Part shown: positions 8,592-18,116 of the stretch, one piece after another
Numbering within the stretch: the stretch's first letter is position 1
Layout: every line of letters starts with the position of its first letter
Assembly: GCA_963771435.1 (NCBI GenBank)
Contig: CAVYTF010000003.1
Coordinates: forward strand, 124,001 to 188,000
From: CAVYTF01 sp963771435
GTDB lineage: Bacteria; Bacteroidota; Bacteroidia; Chitinophagales; Chitinophagaceae
DNA: 64,000 nt
Reading direction: 5' to 3'
Notes under the pieces: generated by a model
Told to the model about the DNA's origin: nothing
What the model saw: only the letters and a program-made list of their open reading frames with translations
The model's database searches: none
Position numbers and translations under genes: made by a program

Positions 8592-9530
8592 CTAATTCGT
8601 TGTCTTTTTCTTTAATTCAGTTATTAGTTGGGGGTATTTTTTGCCATACTCGTCCTGCACTATCTCTAATAGCGAAAGATTTTGCATTTTCATTTTTGTT
8701 TTTAATTCTAAAATGACAGCATCTACCAAAAACCTGAACCAGAAACCCTGCAAAAAGTGAAAAGCAAGGCCGGTTTTTCCATCAAGAAAGCCCAGTCTTA
8801 AAAAATAGCGGTAGAAATAATAAAGATAAGCACGTACAAATAAAGGGGACTTTTGAAATATATTGTTTTTCAGCCATCGCTTTCGCTCTATCGGGTTGCC
8901 CCATAGATTTGGTTTTACATTGCCTTTATCTTCTTTATTAGCAAGCCGCTCCACGGCCTCAAATACTGCCCATCGTGCATGGCCTACAACGAAAGTTTGC
9001 CAATTTTCCATCACGGTGTCAATAATGTCCACATGATCCCGCACAACCTCGGTCATCCCTCCATCAACATAAAAGTGCTGATCGTATATTTTATCTTCAC
9101 ACCTGCCTTTATCAGCTCTAAAAAGCCTCATATGAAACTGTGGGTAATGGCCTCCATGTTTTACTTCATTTCCAAAGATCAGAGTACGGCGGCTAAAAGC
9201 ATATCCATCCACTGTTTTTGCCGGGTCAAAAGAATTATTAAACCATTTAACAAATTCATCAGTGAGCCTTTCCCCTGCATCAATGTGCAACACCCATTCT
9301 GATTTAAAAGGATTATTTTCCTGCGCCCAATTGCGTTGGCGCGAATAATTTTCAAAAGGGTGCTGCAAATAAGTCACGCCATTCTTATTGAGCAGGTCTA
9401 AAGTACTATCCGTAGAATAAGAATCAACGGCAAATTTATTTATGTTGATGCCGTTAAGGCTTTCAAGCAAAGCCGGAAGATTTGCCTCTTCATTAAAGCA
9501 GAGTATAATAAGCGTAACAGGGTGTGTCAT
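8592..9530 (-). CDS. Glycosyltransferase family 2 (WaaE/KdtX-like)
   Basis: A 312-residue GT-A fold enzyme: VTLIILCFNEEANLPALLES at the start, AVDSYSTDSTLDLL, the HPFENYSRQRNWAQE stretch and VLHIDAGERLTDEF, where an Asp-x-Asp-like site is read as DAGE. The SRQRN and DAGER motifs match the WaaE/KdtX beta-1,4-glucosyltransferase-like branch of GT2. It presumably adds a sugar to the lipid-linked repeat unit on the cytoplasmic side. It is the promoter-distal gene of the operon, one base after the GT4 stop. Confidence 0.85.
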   Translation of the reverse strand: MTHPVTLIILCFNEEANLPALLESLNGININKFAVDSYSTDSTLDLLNKNGVTYLQHPFENYSRQRNWAQENNPFKSEWVLHIDAGERLTDEFVKWFNNSFDPAKTVDGYAFSRRTLIFGNEVKHGGHYPQFHMRLFRADKGRCEDKIYDQHFYVDGGMTEVVRDHVDIIDTVMENWQTFVVGHARWAVFEAVERLANKEDKGNVKPNLWGNPIERKRWLKNNIFQKSPLFVRAYLYYFYRYFLRLGFLDGKTGLAFHFLQGFWFRFLVDAVILELKTKMKMQNLSLLEIVQDEYGKKYPQLITELKKKTTN

Positions 9531-9531
9531 A

Positions 9532-10704
9532 TTAATTAAAAATTATGGTGGCGGGAGGATCACCACCGTTTAATACCCATTGATAAACTTCATTCATTTG
9601 TGACGCTACAGACTGCCAGTTGAATTTTTCTTTTACAAGTTCATAGCCATTGATGCCCATTTGTATTCTTTCCTCATTATTCATTTCAAAAAAAGAGTTT
9701 AATCCTGCTGTGATATTAGTTGTGTCGGTAGTTATTTTTAAAGCAGCGTTTTTTTCAAAACCCTCCGGCAGGTTACATTCTTCTGTAATTAATACCGGCA
9801 ATTTATAAGACCATGCTTCTAATACAGCCATCGGCAATCCTTCACTGAAAGAAGGGAGGATAAATGCATCCACGGAGCGGAAACAAATATCTTTATCCGT
9901 GTGAAACTGCGGCCCGATGAATAGAACATCTTTTTCCAATCCAAGTTTTGATTGCAGATCGTAAAGGCTTTGGAGGTAAGTTTTGTTATTACTTTCTCCG
10001 GCAATTAAAAGTTTCCATTCTTTTTTGTAATTAGTTTCTGCCCATGCGTGTATAAGATTGCTCAATCCCTTTTTTGGATGCAGCCTGCTGAGAAACAATA
10101 CTGATCTTCTTCCATCATTGTATTTCCATGAAGCTAAATTGGATTCATTTACGCCTTGATCTGTAGTAGGTAGAGTTACCCCATTTGGAATAATGGCCAC
10201 AGGATTTTTACAGCCAAATTTTCTCATCGAATTATATTCAGATAAACATAAAGCATGAAGGCATCTAGCGTTTAATACATGACCTTTCTCATAAAGCACC
10301 CCGGCTATTTTTTTTTTGATCTTCCCTCGTTGCAATGACCATTCATCAAGCATTCCCCGTGGTGAAATGATATATGGAGTATTATTTTTTTTATGATATT
10401 GCAAATTCACATAAGACAAATACATCCAGGCACATTGAGGATGGACGATATCGGGTTGTATTTCTGCCATTTTATTTTTAAGGTCGGTAGAATACCCAAT
10501 ATTGGCAGGCCCTTTTATATGATATGCCTCAACCGGCAATGGAGCATACGCAGGCAAATCAAGTTTGCTGTACTCATCATGATGTGCCAATGCTATTATT
10601 TCAGTGCCTGGGATTTTTATCAACGACTGCCCAAGCATTCTCACGCTGTTGTATAAACCGCCGGAATTGCGGGAATCTGAACCGTAAAGAAGCAGTACTT
10701 TCAT
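9532..10704 (-). CDS. Glycosyltransferase family 4 (a)
   Basis: A 390-residue GT-B retaining glycosyltransferase. The N-terminal domain opens MKVLLLYGSDSRNSGGLYNS with a glycine-rich loop; the C-terminal Rossmann domain has VLFLSRLHPKKGLSNLIHAW, LLIAGES and the donor-binding motif LPSFSEGLPMAVLEAWSYKLPV, with the EGLPMAVLE E-x7-E pattern. It probably transfers a hexose from an NDP-sugar during repeat-unit assembly. Its start overlaps the upstream acyltransferase stop by four bases, indicating translational coupling. Confidence 0.87.
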   Translation of the reverse strand: MKVLLLYGSDSRNSGGLYNSVRMLGQSLIKIPGTEIIALAHHDEYSKLDLPAYAPLPVEAYHIKGPANIGYSTDLKNKMAEIQPDIVHPQCAWMYLSYVNLQYHKKNNTPYIISPRGMLDEWSLQRGKIKKKIAGVLYEKGHVLNARCLHALCLSEYNSMRKFGCKNPVAIIPNGVTLPTTDQGVNESNLASWKYNDGRRSVLFLSRLHPKKGLSNLIHAWAETNYKKEWKLLIAGESNNKTYLQSLYDLQSKLGLEKDVLFIGPQFHTDKDICFRSVDAFILPSFSEGLPMAVLEAWSYKLPVLITEECNLPEGFEKNAALKITTDTTNITAGLNSFFEMNNEERIQMGINGYELVKEKFNWQSVASQMNEVYQWVLNGGDPPATIIFN

Positions 10705-11321
10705 AATACACCCTCTTTATTCTTGTTTTCCTGATTTCTAAATCGTATAATTTTTGCGGGATTCCCACCTACAATTGCCCATTCAGGCACATCTTTAGTA
10801 ACCACGCTTCCTGCTCCAATAATTGAATGACTATTTATTTTTACACCAGGTAGAATAATAGACCGAGTTCCTATCCAAACATCGTCACCAATAATAACAG
10901 GTTTTCTATCGGTAGCCCCTTGTTGTGTCATTGGCTTTGAAGTATCCGCAAAATGATGCCCCCCAGATAAAATTATTATTTCGGGGCCCATCATCACATT
11001 GTTGCCTATCACAGTATCATTTCCCACCCAAACGTCACGGTTAAAAGATGAATTTTCGCCTATTTCTATATTTATTCCTGTTCCAAAATCCACTCCAGAA
11101 TGAACCTTAAAATGCTTTGCAGATTTTTTAAAAAGAGGTTTAGTCAAAGCCTTTCGTATTGACATGCCCATGCCACTTAAAGGCATAGGCGTATCAGGCA
11201 GATACTTTGCTATGCAATAATAAAGCAAAAGGCATACAGATTGCTTGAAGGATAAGTTTTGCCGCTTTTTTACTTCTGCTGAATTATCAATAAAAAATCC
11301 GGTTGATTCCTGATCACTCAT
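10701..11321 (-). CDS. Hexapeptide-repeat O-acetyltransferase (a)
   Basis: A 206-residue left-handed beta-helix acyltransferase. The hexapeptide repeats run from about residue 75 (VDFGTGINIEIGENSSF) to IIGAGSVVTKDVPEWAIVGGNPAKII, the standard MAT/WcaF-type ending. It probably acetylates a sugar of the exopolysaccharide using acetyl-CoA. The first 70 residues are less typical and include a hydrophobic stretch (SVCLLLYYCIAKYL). It overlaps its neighbours on both sides (4 and 8 bases), as expected for a tightly packed operon. Confidence 0.85.
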   Translation of the reverse strand: MSDQESTGFFIDNSAEVKKRQNLSFKQSVCLLLYYCIAKYLPDTPMPLSGMGMSIRKALTKPLFKKSAKHFKVHSGVDFGTGINIEIGENSSFNRDVWVGNDTVIGNNVMMGPEIIILSGGHHFADTSKPMTQQGATDRKPVIIGDDVWIGTRSIILPGVKINSHSIIGAGSVVTKDVPEWAIVGGNPAKIIRFRNQENKNKEGVL

Positions 11322-11952
11322 TTTCTCTCATTTTAATTACTTTAGCGGGTGCGCCTACAGCAATTGAATAAGGGGGAATGTCTTTTGAAACTACAGAATT
11401 TGCGCCTATAACAGCTCCCGCTCCGATTATTACTCCGGGCAAAATAATACAGCCCCTTCCTATCCAACAACCCTCTCCAATTTCTATTGGTGCACCAAAA
11501 TAATCCTGGTCTTTTATTAATTTCGTAATATCGTCAAATTTATGGTTATAATCTCTTATGCTGGTATATTCTCCTACTGATGTTCCTTTGCCAATGGTGA
11601 TTGAAAATGCAGAGGTAATATCGCAACCATCATTAATCGTTACCCTGTCTTGTAAAATGATCACAGATTGAGGAAAACCCTGGAAAACGCATCTTTTCCC
11701 GATCCGAACGTTATTCATTAGCCTGATATGAGCGCAAGGCCAAACAAATTCAGGCATGCCATCAATAGTTATATTTTTACCTATATACCTGAAACCATAT
11801 CGTCCGACGGTTTTTAGCCACAATAAATTAATATTTTGCCTGAACCACCTGGCTGTGTACCACATTAAAGCAAATGGCAAACGGAAGCCAAAAGCTTTCA
11901 TCTTTTGCAGTACAGTCCCCTGAATATGGTTAGCAAATTCTTTTTTGTACAT
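11314..11952 (-). CDS. Hexapeptide-repeat O-acetyltransferase (b)
   Basis: A 212-residue left-handed beta-helix protein with hexapeptide turns (IGKGTSVGEYTSI, IEIGEGCWIGRGCIILPGV, IGAGAVIGANSVVSKDIP) and the C-terminal YSIAVGAPAKVIK ending of the WcaF/LbH acyltransferases. The length suits a sugar O-acetyltransferase acting on the repeat unit. The two adjacent acyltransferases are not close copies, so they likely modify different positions or sugars. Confidence 0.85.
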   Translation of the reverse strand: MYKKEFANHIQGTVLQKMKAFGFRLPFALMWYTARWFRQNINLLWLKTVGRYGFRYIGKNITIDGMPEFVWPCAHIRLMNNVRIGKRCVFQGFPQSVIILQDRVTINDGCDITSAFSITIGKGTSVGEYTSIRDYNHKFDDITKLIKDQDYFGAPIEIGEGCWIGRGCIILPGVIIGAGAVIGANSVVSKDIPPYSIAVGAPAKVIKMRENE

Positions 11953-11958
11953 TGTATA

Positions 11959-13212
11959 TTAATTTAGTGCAGATAAGATGGTTAGAAGCTTTTCTTTATA
12001 CCTGTCCAAAGAATAATCTCTAATACTTGTTACTGCATTATTCGCTAACTGAAACCGAAGAGTGGGGTCATTTATTAACTGCTGTAGATGAAAAATCATT
12101 TTATTTATATCACCTGCATCTACTACAAACCCATTGTAAGAATGGGTAACCGTACTGCCAGATTCCTGTGTGGTTACAATTGGTAAGCCCCAACTCATTG
12201 CTTCATACGTTACTAATGCTGACCCTTCCAGGTAAGAAGGAAAGAAAAATATATCAGCATTCATGTATTCTTTGATCAATGATTCTTTTGATAATTTACC
12301 AAGTAAAATCACATTTGCTAATCCCATCATTTTAAGAAAAACAGTATCAATTTTTCCTGCAATTCGAAATTCCACATTTTCATCTTTTAAGGTTGAAGCA
12401 ATATCAATAAGGTCATGTAAACCTTTTCTGTATCCTGCATTACCTGCAAATAAAATGACCGTCTTTTTATTTTTTTCTGAATGCTTAATTTCTATATTAT
12501 GCAGGATGGCCTCTGATGGCATTGTTGCATTATACCCATATGGCACCAATTCTATTTTTTCAGGCGAAACACCTTCTTCTAAAACGCTCTTTCTTACAAA
12601 CTCTGATGGAACCAATATTTTATCTGTCAAATGCCATTCTTCCAGTTCGCGTTCTCTGAGCTTGGAACAATGATGTATCATTTTATCAGAATAGGATAAT
12701 GCAAGCTTTTCTTTAAACGACCTATACATTTTAATTTGTTGTATCCGGGGCGCTACGCATTGTTCCAACACTAAATGCCCTTTTATATTTTTATTTCTTA
12801 TCCACAAAAATAATTCAAGAGACGCCGTATCGTATCCATAAACATTTATTTGATTAATGCTAGATGATTTTTTTATGTAGTTAATAGCCAGCTTTGTCAA
12901 AGCCTTATATGCTTTTATTTGATGATTGTAATAGTCGCCGCTTTTATTGAAGTAGAGGCCTGCTTTAAAGTTAAGAGAAGTAACCCAACTGCTGATTATT
13001 TTATCTGGAGAAACTTTTGGACTATATTTTTGATACGACTTAGTAATCTTGGAAGGAAGTATTTTGTCAGTTAATTTTAAAAAAGGATAGCGGTTCAAAT
13101 CATAATAGCCGTCGATAATTAATTTGTCCAGCATATTTTCTTGATCCAGCATTTTAGCAATATTATAATCCATTCGAGCCCCAATCATTGGTATGATAAA
13201 CTTTGGCTTCAT
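11959..13212 (-). CDS. Glycosyltransferase family 4 (b)
   Basis: A 417-residue GT-B enzyme. The C-terminal domain carries LVPSEFVRKSVLEEGVSPEK, VILFAGNAGYRKGLHDLIDI, FRIAGKID and the donor site FFPSYLEGSALVTYEAMSWG, where the E-G-x4-YEA pattern aligns with the GT4 E-x7-E motif. The N-terminal domain is more divergent, as is usual for acceptor specificity. It assembles the polysaccharide repeat with its neighbours. Confidence 0.83.
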   Translation of the reverse strand: MKPKFIIPMIGARMDYNIAKMLDQENMLDKLIIDGYYDLNRYPFLKLTDKILPSKITKSYQKYSPKVSPDKIISSWVTSLNFKAGLYFNKSGDYYNHQIKAYKALTKLAINYIKKSSSINQINVYGYDTASLELFLWIRNKNIKGHLVLEQCVAPRIQQIKMYRSFKEKLALSYSDKMIHHCSKLRERELEEWHLTDKILVPSEFVRKSVLEEGVSPEKIELVPYGYNATMPSEAILHNIEIKHSEKNKKTVILFAGNAGYRKGLHDLIDIASTLKDENVEFRIAGKIDTVFLKMMGLANVILLGKLSKESLIKEYMNADIFFFPSYLEGSALVTYEAMSWGLPIVTTQESGSTVTHSYNGFVVDAGDINKMIFHLQQLINDPTLRFQLANNAVTSIRDYSLDRYKEKLLTILSALN

Positions 13213-13220
13213 AACTTAAG

Positions 13221-14473
13221 TTACACCTTAACTTTTGAATATCTTTTCGAAATAAAAAATACAATTAGATACAAGACTATTAAACTTGGAATGGAGAGAA
13301 TAGAATCATAAATGGAAACTAAAATAAACGTCGCGAAGAAGCAATAAAACATAATAGAAAAAACATCCTGCCTTTCAATGGCCCTTGAGTAAAATATTTT
13401 TGAAATAATACCAAAGAAAAAAAATAATATCATTCCACCATAACCAAATTCAAAAAAAACAGAGGGAAAATCCTGTTGGAGCAAGATAGAACCTAAATTC
13501 ATCATCATCGGTTTTTGCATATTTATCTCGAAGATAATCGAGTTTAAGGTTGTCCGGGATCAGCAATGAGTTTTTAAACTTTTCTCCAAAAATTGTGGAA
13601 CTTGCAAACTGAACTACAAATTCATTATACACAGTGCTACCCCAATTATAACGTCCACTTATGGCTGCAACATCCATATTTTTTGCTGCTTCAACTACCT
13701 CGTTAGTACTTTGAGCCGTTACTTCCGATTCTATTAATTCTGCGGGCGATATAGCAAATACAGAGGAAAAATCTCCTTTCAAAGTATATTTTCTTGCCGC
13801 TGGCAAAAAGGTGAGAACAAACAGCGAAATAAAGACAGCAGGCAATATTAAAGCCCGGGGAGCTGTTCTATTTCTTACGAAAAATAGTGGAAAGACGATA
13901 GAGATAAAAAGATTGAATACCTCGCTTCTACGGCCATCGATCAAAATTATTTTAAGAGAACAGAGCAACGATATTATCAAAAAGAAAAGCTTATCTTTTG
14001 ATGGCTTTAAAAGCCATATTATAAACAACATAATTGTGGCGGGTCTTAACATTCTAGCAAAGTATAAAATGATGGCATAGCTGCCCCCGGTCCTTGAATC
14101 AGGATCATAAGAGCCGGCCTTGAAAACTGCGGCAAATGAAACCATCATGAAAATATATAAAACAAGACACAATTTTTTTTCGTCATAGTTATCGAATTTT
14201 TTAACAAAGAGTTGCCTTTTTAACAGGATAAAATTTATAACTAAGAACTGCGGCCCAAAAACAAACAAATGAAAAAAAAGTATATCTTGTATATTCTAAA
14301 TCAGAGAGTATGGTGTCATTATCCTTAACACCGAAAAGTGTAGGTAAAATATACACTAACAATGCAATGCCGTACAAAAATGGAAGTTGGTATATTTCTT
14401 CCGGATTTCTATACGCCATTATAATAGGAATTATGGCAGACAATAACAATAAATAAAAGTCAAGGTCTCTCAT
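13221..14473 (-). pseudogene. Wzy-like O-antigen/EPS polymerase, two frameshifts
   Basis: Three successive reading frames together make one polytopic membrane protein. The first (14473 down to about 14250) starts MRDLDFYLLLLSAIIPIIMA. The second (to about 13450) carries SRTGGSYAIILYFARMLRP and DGRRSEVFNLFISIVF. The third ends FFISKRYSKVKV. Each frame change sits at a run of eight T on the coding strand (14272-14279 and 13452-13459). Removing one T from each run joins everything into one ORF of 416 residues, the usual size of a Wzy polymerase, with about 10 membrane spans. Position in the operon supports this role. It may be a sequencing error, phase variation or real decay. Confidence 0.75.
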
Positions 14474-14509
14474 AATTTTTACCTTCAGCTGGTTTCAAAT
14501 TTTATTCTA

Positions 14510-15469
14510 TCATTTCTTATCATGTTCCATAAACCAATTATAATATCCACTTAAATTATCTTTCAATTCCATCTGTGCTTTAAAACCTAATTGCTTAATT
14601 TTAGATATATCTGCCCGCCATCTTTCAGGATCTCCAACCCTTGTCGCACCTGTAAATGTAAGCAATGGGATGACCTCTGCCTTAGAAAATAAACATTCCA
14701 CGGCACTTTTTATATTTGTTTCTTCTCCACCGGCAACATTAAAAATACAAAAACTATTATTGGCTTTTTCAAAAGTGGCTACCAAAATAGCTGCTTTCGC
14801 GACGTCTTTGCCGTGAATAAAATCCCTTGATTCATGACCGGTTCCAAACAAGCTCAAAATTATCTTTTCATTCTTATTCTCTTTCAAAGATTTTTCATAA
14901 CGGCACATTACATCCCAAAATAATTGTTTGCGCAACCCCTCGCCAAATGCTGAAAATATTCTTAATACACTGCTTCGAAAATCAAAATAAGCAGTGTAAT
15001 ATTTTACCATTTCTTCAACCAAAACTTTATGAATGCCATAAGGAGACATAGGATGTAAAGGTGCTGTTTCTTTCACCGGGATCATATCTGGATTTCCATA
15101 TACTGCTGCGCTTGAAAATAATATTAAATGCGTATTAGCAGAATATTTTTTTATTAAGTGAAGAAGTCTAAATGTTACGGGTAAAAGAGTATTAAAATCT
15201 TTTTCAGGAAATTGTACGGAATCGCTTACAGATGCCCCACCCGCAAGATGAAAAATTATATCAAAAGAGTTCTTTTTAAATAGTTCTTCGCATTGTTCAG
15301 ATACTAATCCTGCTGTTGAAAAACTTTCCCAAATATTTTTGTTGAAAGGGGGATAAATATCAATACCATAAAGTATAGCTTTTTCTAAAAAGCATGCCTC
15401 GGCGAGATGGCTTCCTAAAAACCCGGAACCTCCTGTTATTAATATTTTTTTACCTTTTAGATTATGCAT
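14510..15469 (-). CDS. NAD-dependent sugar epimerase/dehydratase (extended SDR)
   Basis: A 319-residue extended short-chain dehydrogenase. The NAD-binding GxxGxxG is ILITGGSGFLGSHLAEAC at residues 9-26, the catalytic Ser region is LFSSAAVYG, and YGIHK supplies the YxxxK pair. The C-terminal substrate domain includes RIFSAFGEGLRKQLFWDV and ESRDFIHGKDVAKA. It probably makes an activated sugar (UDP-sugar 4-epimerase or GDP-fucose/rhamnose-type product) for the repeat unit; the substrate cannot be read from sequence. It overlaps the upstream glycosyltransferase by 13 bases. Confidence 0.85.
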   Translation of the reverse strand: MHNLKGKKILITGGSGFLGSHLAEACFLEKAILYGIDIYPPFNKNIWESFSTAGLVSEQCEELFKKNSFDIIFHLAGGASVSDSVQFPEKDFNTLLPVTFRLLHLIKKYSANTHLILFSSAAVYGNPDMIPVKETAPLHPMSPYGIHKVLVEEMVKYYTAYFDFRSSVLRIFSAFGEGLRKQLFWDVMCRYEKSLKENKNEKIILSLFGTGHESRDFIHGKDVAKAAILVATFEKANNSFCIFNVAGGEETNIKSAVECLFSKAEVIPLLTFTGATRVGDPERWRADISKIKQLGFKAQMELKDNLSGYYNWFMEHDKK

Positions 15470-16575
15470 TTATTCGAAGTTCTGGCAAAATATTTTCTCG
15501 GATTTTCAAACATTGTTATCCATGTTTTAATAAAAATATCATTGCTAAAATATTGTTTATAAATATCATGAATTGCACAAGCTTTATATTTCTCTTGCCG
15601 AATATTATTTATAAAAATAGAAAGATTTTTTGCAAGGCTTAAAGCATCTTTTTCAGAGATTATCATACCATCTGCATTAATAGATGCCACTTCAGGCATA
15701 GCTCCTGTTTGGGTTGCAAATACAGGCCGCCCGAAACGCATCGCCTCTATTAATATTAGCGGCAGCCCTTCAGTATCTACTGAAGGCAAGATGATTCCAT
15801 GGAAAGAGCTTATCAAAGCGGGGAATTCAGCGTCCTCAAAAAAACCGTTCAAGTGTATTTGATTTTGAAGGTTATGCGTATTAATTTCTTCCTGTATTAC
15901 TTTTATTTCAGGCCCCCTTCCATAAATATCAAATGTCAAATTGGGATTATTTTTAAAAATCACATTTGTCCCTTTGATAAATTGTTTAAGCCCTTTATTC
16001 CATGCTAATCGTCCAAAATATGCTAGGCGGATATTATTTTGAACTGGCAGAGCTTGTTCAAAGTCATTAACAGCATATTCTTTGGAGAAACAGGGTAAAA
16101 AGGCAACGGGCTTTAACGAAGATACATTTGTAAGAAAAGGAGAAATCATGCCCTTTGTCTGAACGGCTATTGCGTCAAAACACTTGATCATTTTCAAGCG
16201 TAGAGGGTCTGCAATCGCCTCAAAATGTACTTCTTCAAATATTTTAAAGGTTGTGGCCGAAAGCGCTTTAGCAATCATCGCATAGCCATACCCCAACCCT
16301 ACTGCAACAAATATATCAGGATTAAAAACCTTGGCTTTTACTATGGCCTTTCTTAAAGAAATAAATTTTATTAGTTTCTGATATAGTAATAATGGTTTAT
16401 AGGGGATATTAATTTCTACGACATTTTTTTCTTTAAAGATGAGGTTGCCGTCATCATTGATATTGATGCACATTATATCATATCCTAACTTTTGAAGATA
16501 TTGTGCAAGTGTAATATAATGAACAATAAGCCCCCCTCCGCTACTATCATTAGTACCCATTATGAGAACCCTCAT
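15457..16575 (-). CDS. Glycosyltransferase family 4 (c)
   Basis: A 372-residue GT-B enzyme opening MRVLIMGTNDSSGGGLIVHY. The C-terminal domain has LAYFGRLAWNKGLKQFIKGT, FDIYGRGPEIKVIQ and the donor motif ILPSVDTEGLPLILIEAMRFG, with E-x7-E as EGLPLILIE. It is the first glycosyltransferase after the flippase in this operon. No initiating undecaprenyl-phosphate sugar transferase is present in the window, so that step must be encoded elsewhere. Confidence 0.87.
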   Translation of the reverse strand: MRVLIMGTNDSSGGGLIVHYITLAQYLQKLGYDIMCININDDGNLIFKEKNVVEINIPYKPLLLYQKLIKFISLRKAIVKAKVFNPDIFVAVGLGYGYAMIAKALSATTFKIFEEVHFEAIADPLRLKMIKCFDAIAVQTKGMISPFLTNVSSLKPVAFLPCFSKEYAVNDFEQALPVQNNIRLAYFGRLAWNKGLKQFIKGTNVIFKNNPNLTFDIYGRGPEIKVIQEEINTHNLQNQIHLNGFFEDAEFPALISSFHGIILPSVDTEGLPLILIEAMRFGRPVFATQTGAMPEVASINADGMIISEKDALSLAKNLSIFINNIRQEKYKACAIHDIYKQYFSNDIFIKTWITMFENPRKYFARTSNKCII

Positions 16576-16579
16576 GAAA

Positions 16580-18094
16580 TCAACGTTTAATCTTTTTTAA
16601 AAACTCCCCCGATAACTGTAGTCTTCTTTCTTTGTCAATACCTTCAAAGAAAATCAATAGAATAAATAATAATGCTGTAAAAAGTACTTCTTTCAGATTT
16701 ATTTTTCCTAATTTATTTTGCAATACAAAAATTGCTAAAGTCAAAATAATTAAAAAAACGATAAACCTGATAGGTGGCATAAAGGAAAAGAAAGAAAAGC
16801 GAACGTTTATTTGCTTTAGCAAACGAAGAAATACATAAATCACAACCGGAGTAATTGCAATTAAGTTCCCCGACACAATACCTTTTAATCCCCATAAATA
16901 TCCCCCCGCAATAGTAAAAAGTAATCCGATTATCGTTGAAATGATTTGCAATCTGCTATACCATTTTATATTTCCAAGTATTATAAGAACATTTTCATTA
17001 TAGCTACTGATGGTTACAATAATAAGATAAAAGCTTAGGATTATTGTATAATAAAACCCTTCATAATGTGCTTTTCCAACCCATAGAACTGTTATATATT
17101 GATGAAATAATAAAAGCCCCAAAAAAGCGGGTATTAAAAGAGTCATTTTAAGTTTAAAAGTAGAAACATAAGTCCTTCTGAAATCATCCATTTTATTTGT
17201 GGCTATCATTTCAATCATTGAGGGTAAAAGGTTGTACATAATCATATTCACAAATGTAAATACAATAAATATGGACGTTGACATGGAGTAATAATTTCCA
17301 GCCTCTACGGTTCCAAGCATTATTCCTGAAATGATAGTAGTGCTGGCCAACACAATGCGGGTAGAAATATTTATTAGTAACGCATTTATACCAAAAGTAA
17401 AAAGCTCCTTAAAAACAGATTTGTCATATATGCGCCAGGAAAATTTAATAGATGGGTATTTAATTTTAAAGAAAATCATTTGAAGCAATGCAGCTGAAAA
17501 ATCTCCTATAACATTAGCCATTACAATACCTGTGATACCGTAATTAAACTTGATAAATAGCATGACCAAAGTAAAGCGTATGACGACCCCTATGGTGAGG
17601 CAAATATTTGCTGTTTTCATTTGCTGGGTAGCATATAAGACAATATTGAACATGGTGAAATAAAACCTAACACAATACCACATAGCCAAAATAAGCATTG
17701 CATGTACAACATCTTCTTTAAGAGGTCCTCTTAGATGTATAGATTCCGGAAAATAGCTACTGGAGGCAGCTATAGCCAAGCCCATAATAAAACAAACAGA
17801 AAATAAATACCATCTCCCGATATTAAATATATTGATAAACTTTTTTCTTCCTTCACTAAGATCATAAAAAGATTTTGAGAGGTATCTCGACAATGTATCG
17901 GAAAAGCCAAGATCAAGAAGGGTTAAATAACCTACAAACTGCATTAACGAAGCATAACCGCCAAGCAACTTACCTCCTGACACATCGCTTTTTAGAAGCA
18001 TCGGTGCAACTAAAACCTGTAGCGCCATGAGCAGGATTTGATAAAGGTATTGGGTCGCTATTCCCCATACCACATTTTTTATCCGGACACTCAA
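16580..18094 (-). CDS. Wzx-type polysaccharide flippase
   Basis: A 504-residue, highly hydrophobic protein with about 12-14 membrane spans, in the MATE/MOP superfamily as shown by the polysaccharide-synthesis opening (MSVRIKNVVWGIATQYLYQI), a conserved GGYASLMQFVGYLTLLDLGF segment and the pattern of paired helices. It would flip undecaprenyl-linked repeat units across the inner membrane for polymerisation. It sits between the co-polymerase and the glycosyltransferases, the usual order of Wzx/Wzy loci. Confidence 0.87.
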   Translation of the reverse strand: MSVRIKNVVWGIATQYLYQILLMALQVLVAPMLLKSDVSGGKLLGGYASLMQFVGYLTLLDLGFSDTLSRYLSKSFYDLSEGRKKFINIFNIGRWYLFSVCFIMGLAIAASSSYFPESIHLRGPLKEDVVHAMLILAMWYCVRFYFTMFNIVLYATQQMKTANICLTIGVVIRFTLVMLFIKFNYGITGIVMANVIGDFSAALLQMIFFKIKYPSIKFSWRIYDKSVFKELFTFGINALLINISTRIVLASTTIISGIMLGTVEAGNYYSMSTSIFIVFTFVNMIMYNLLPSMIEMIATNKMDDFRRTYVSTFKLKMTLLIPAFLGLLLFHQYITVLWVGKAHYEGFYYTIILSFYLIIVTISSYNENVLIILGNIKWYSRLQIISTIIGLLFTIAGGYLWGLKGIVSGNLIAITPVVIYVFLRLLKQINVRFSFFSFMPPIRFIVFLIILTLAIFVLQNKLGKINLKEVLFTALLFILLIFFEGIDKERRLQLSGEFLKKIKR

Positions 18095-18116
18095 TCTCTC
18101 AGATTAATTATAGTTA

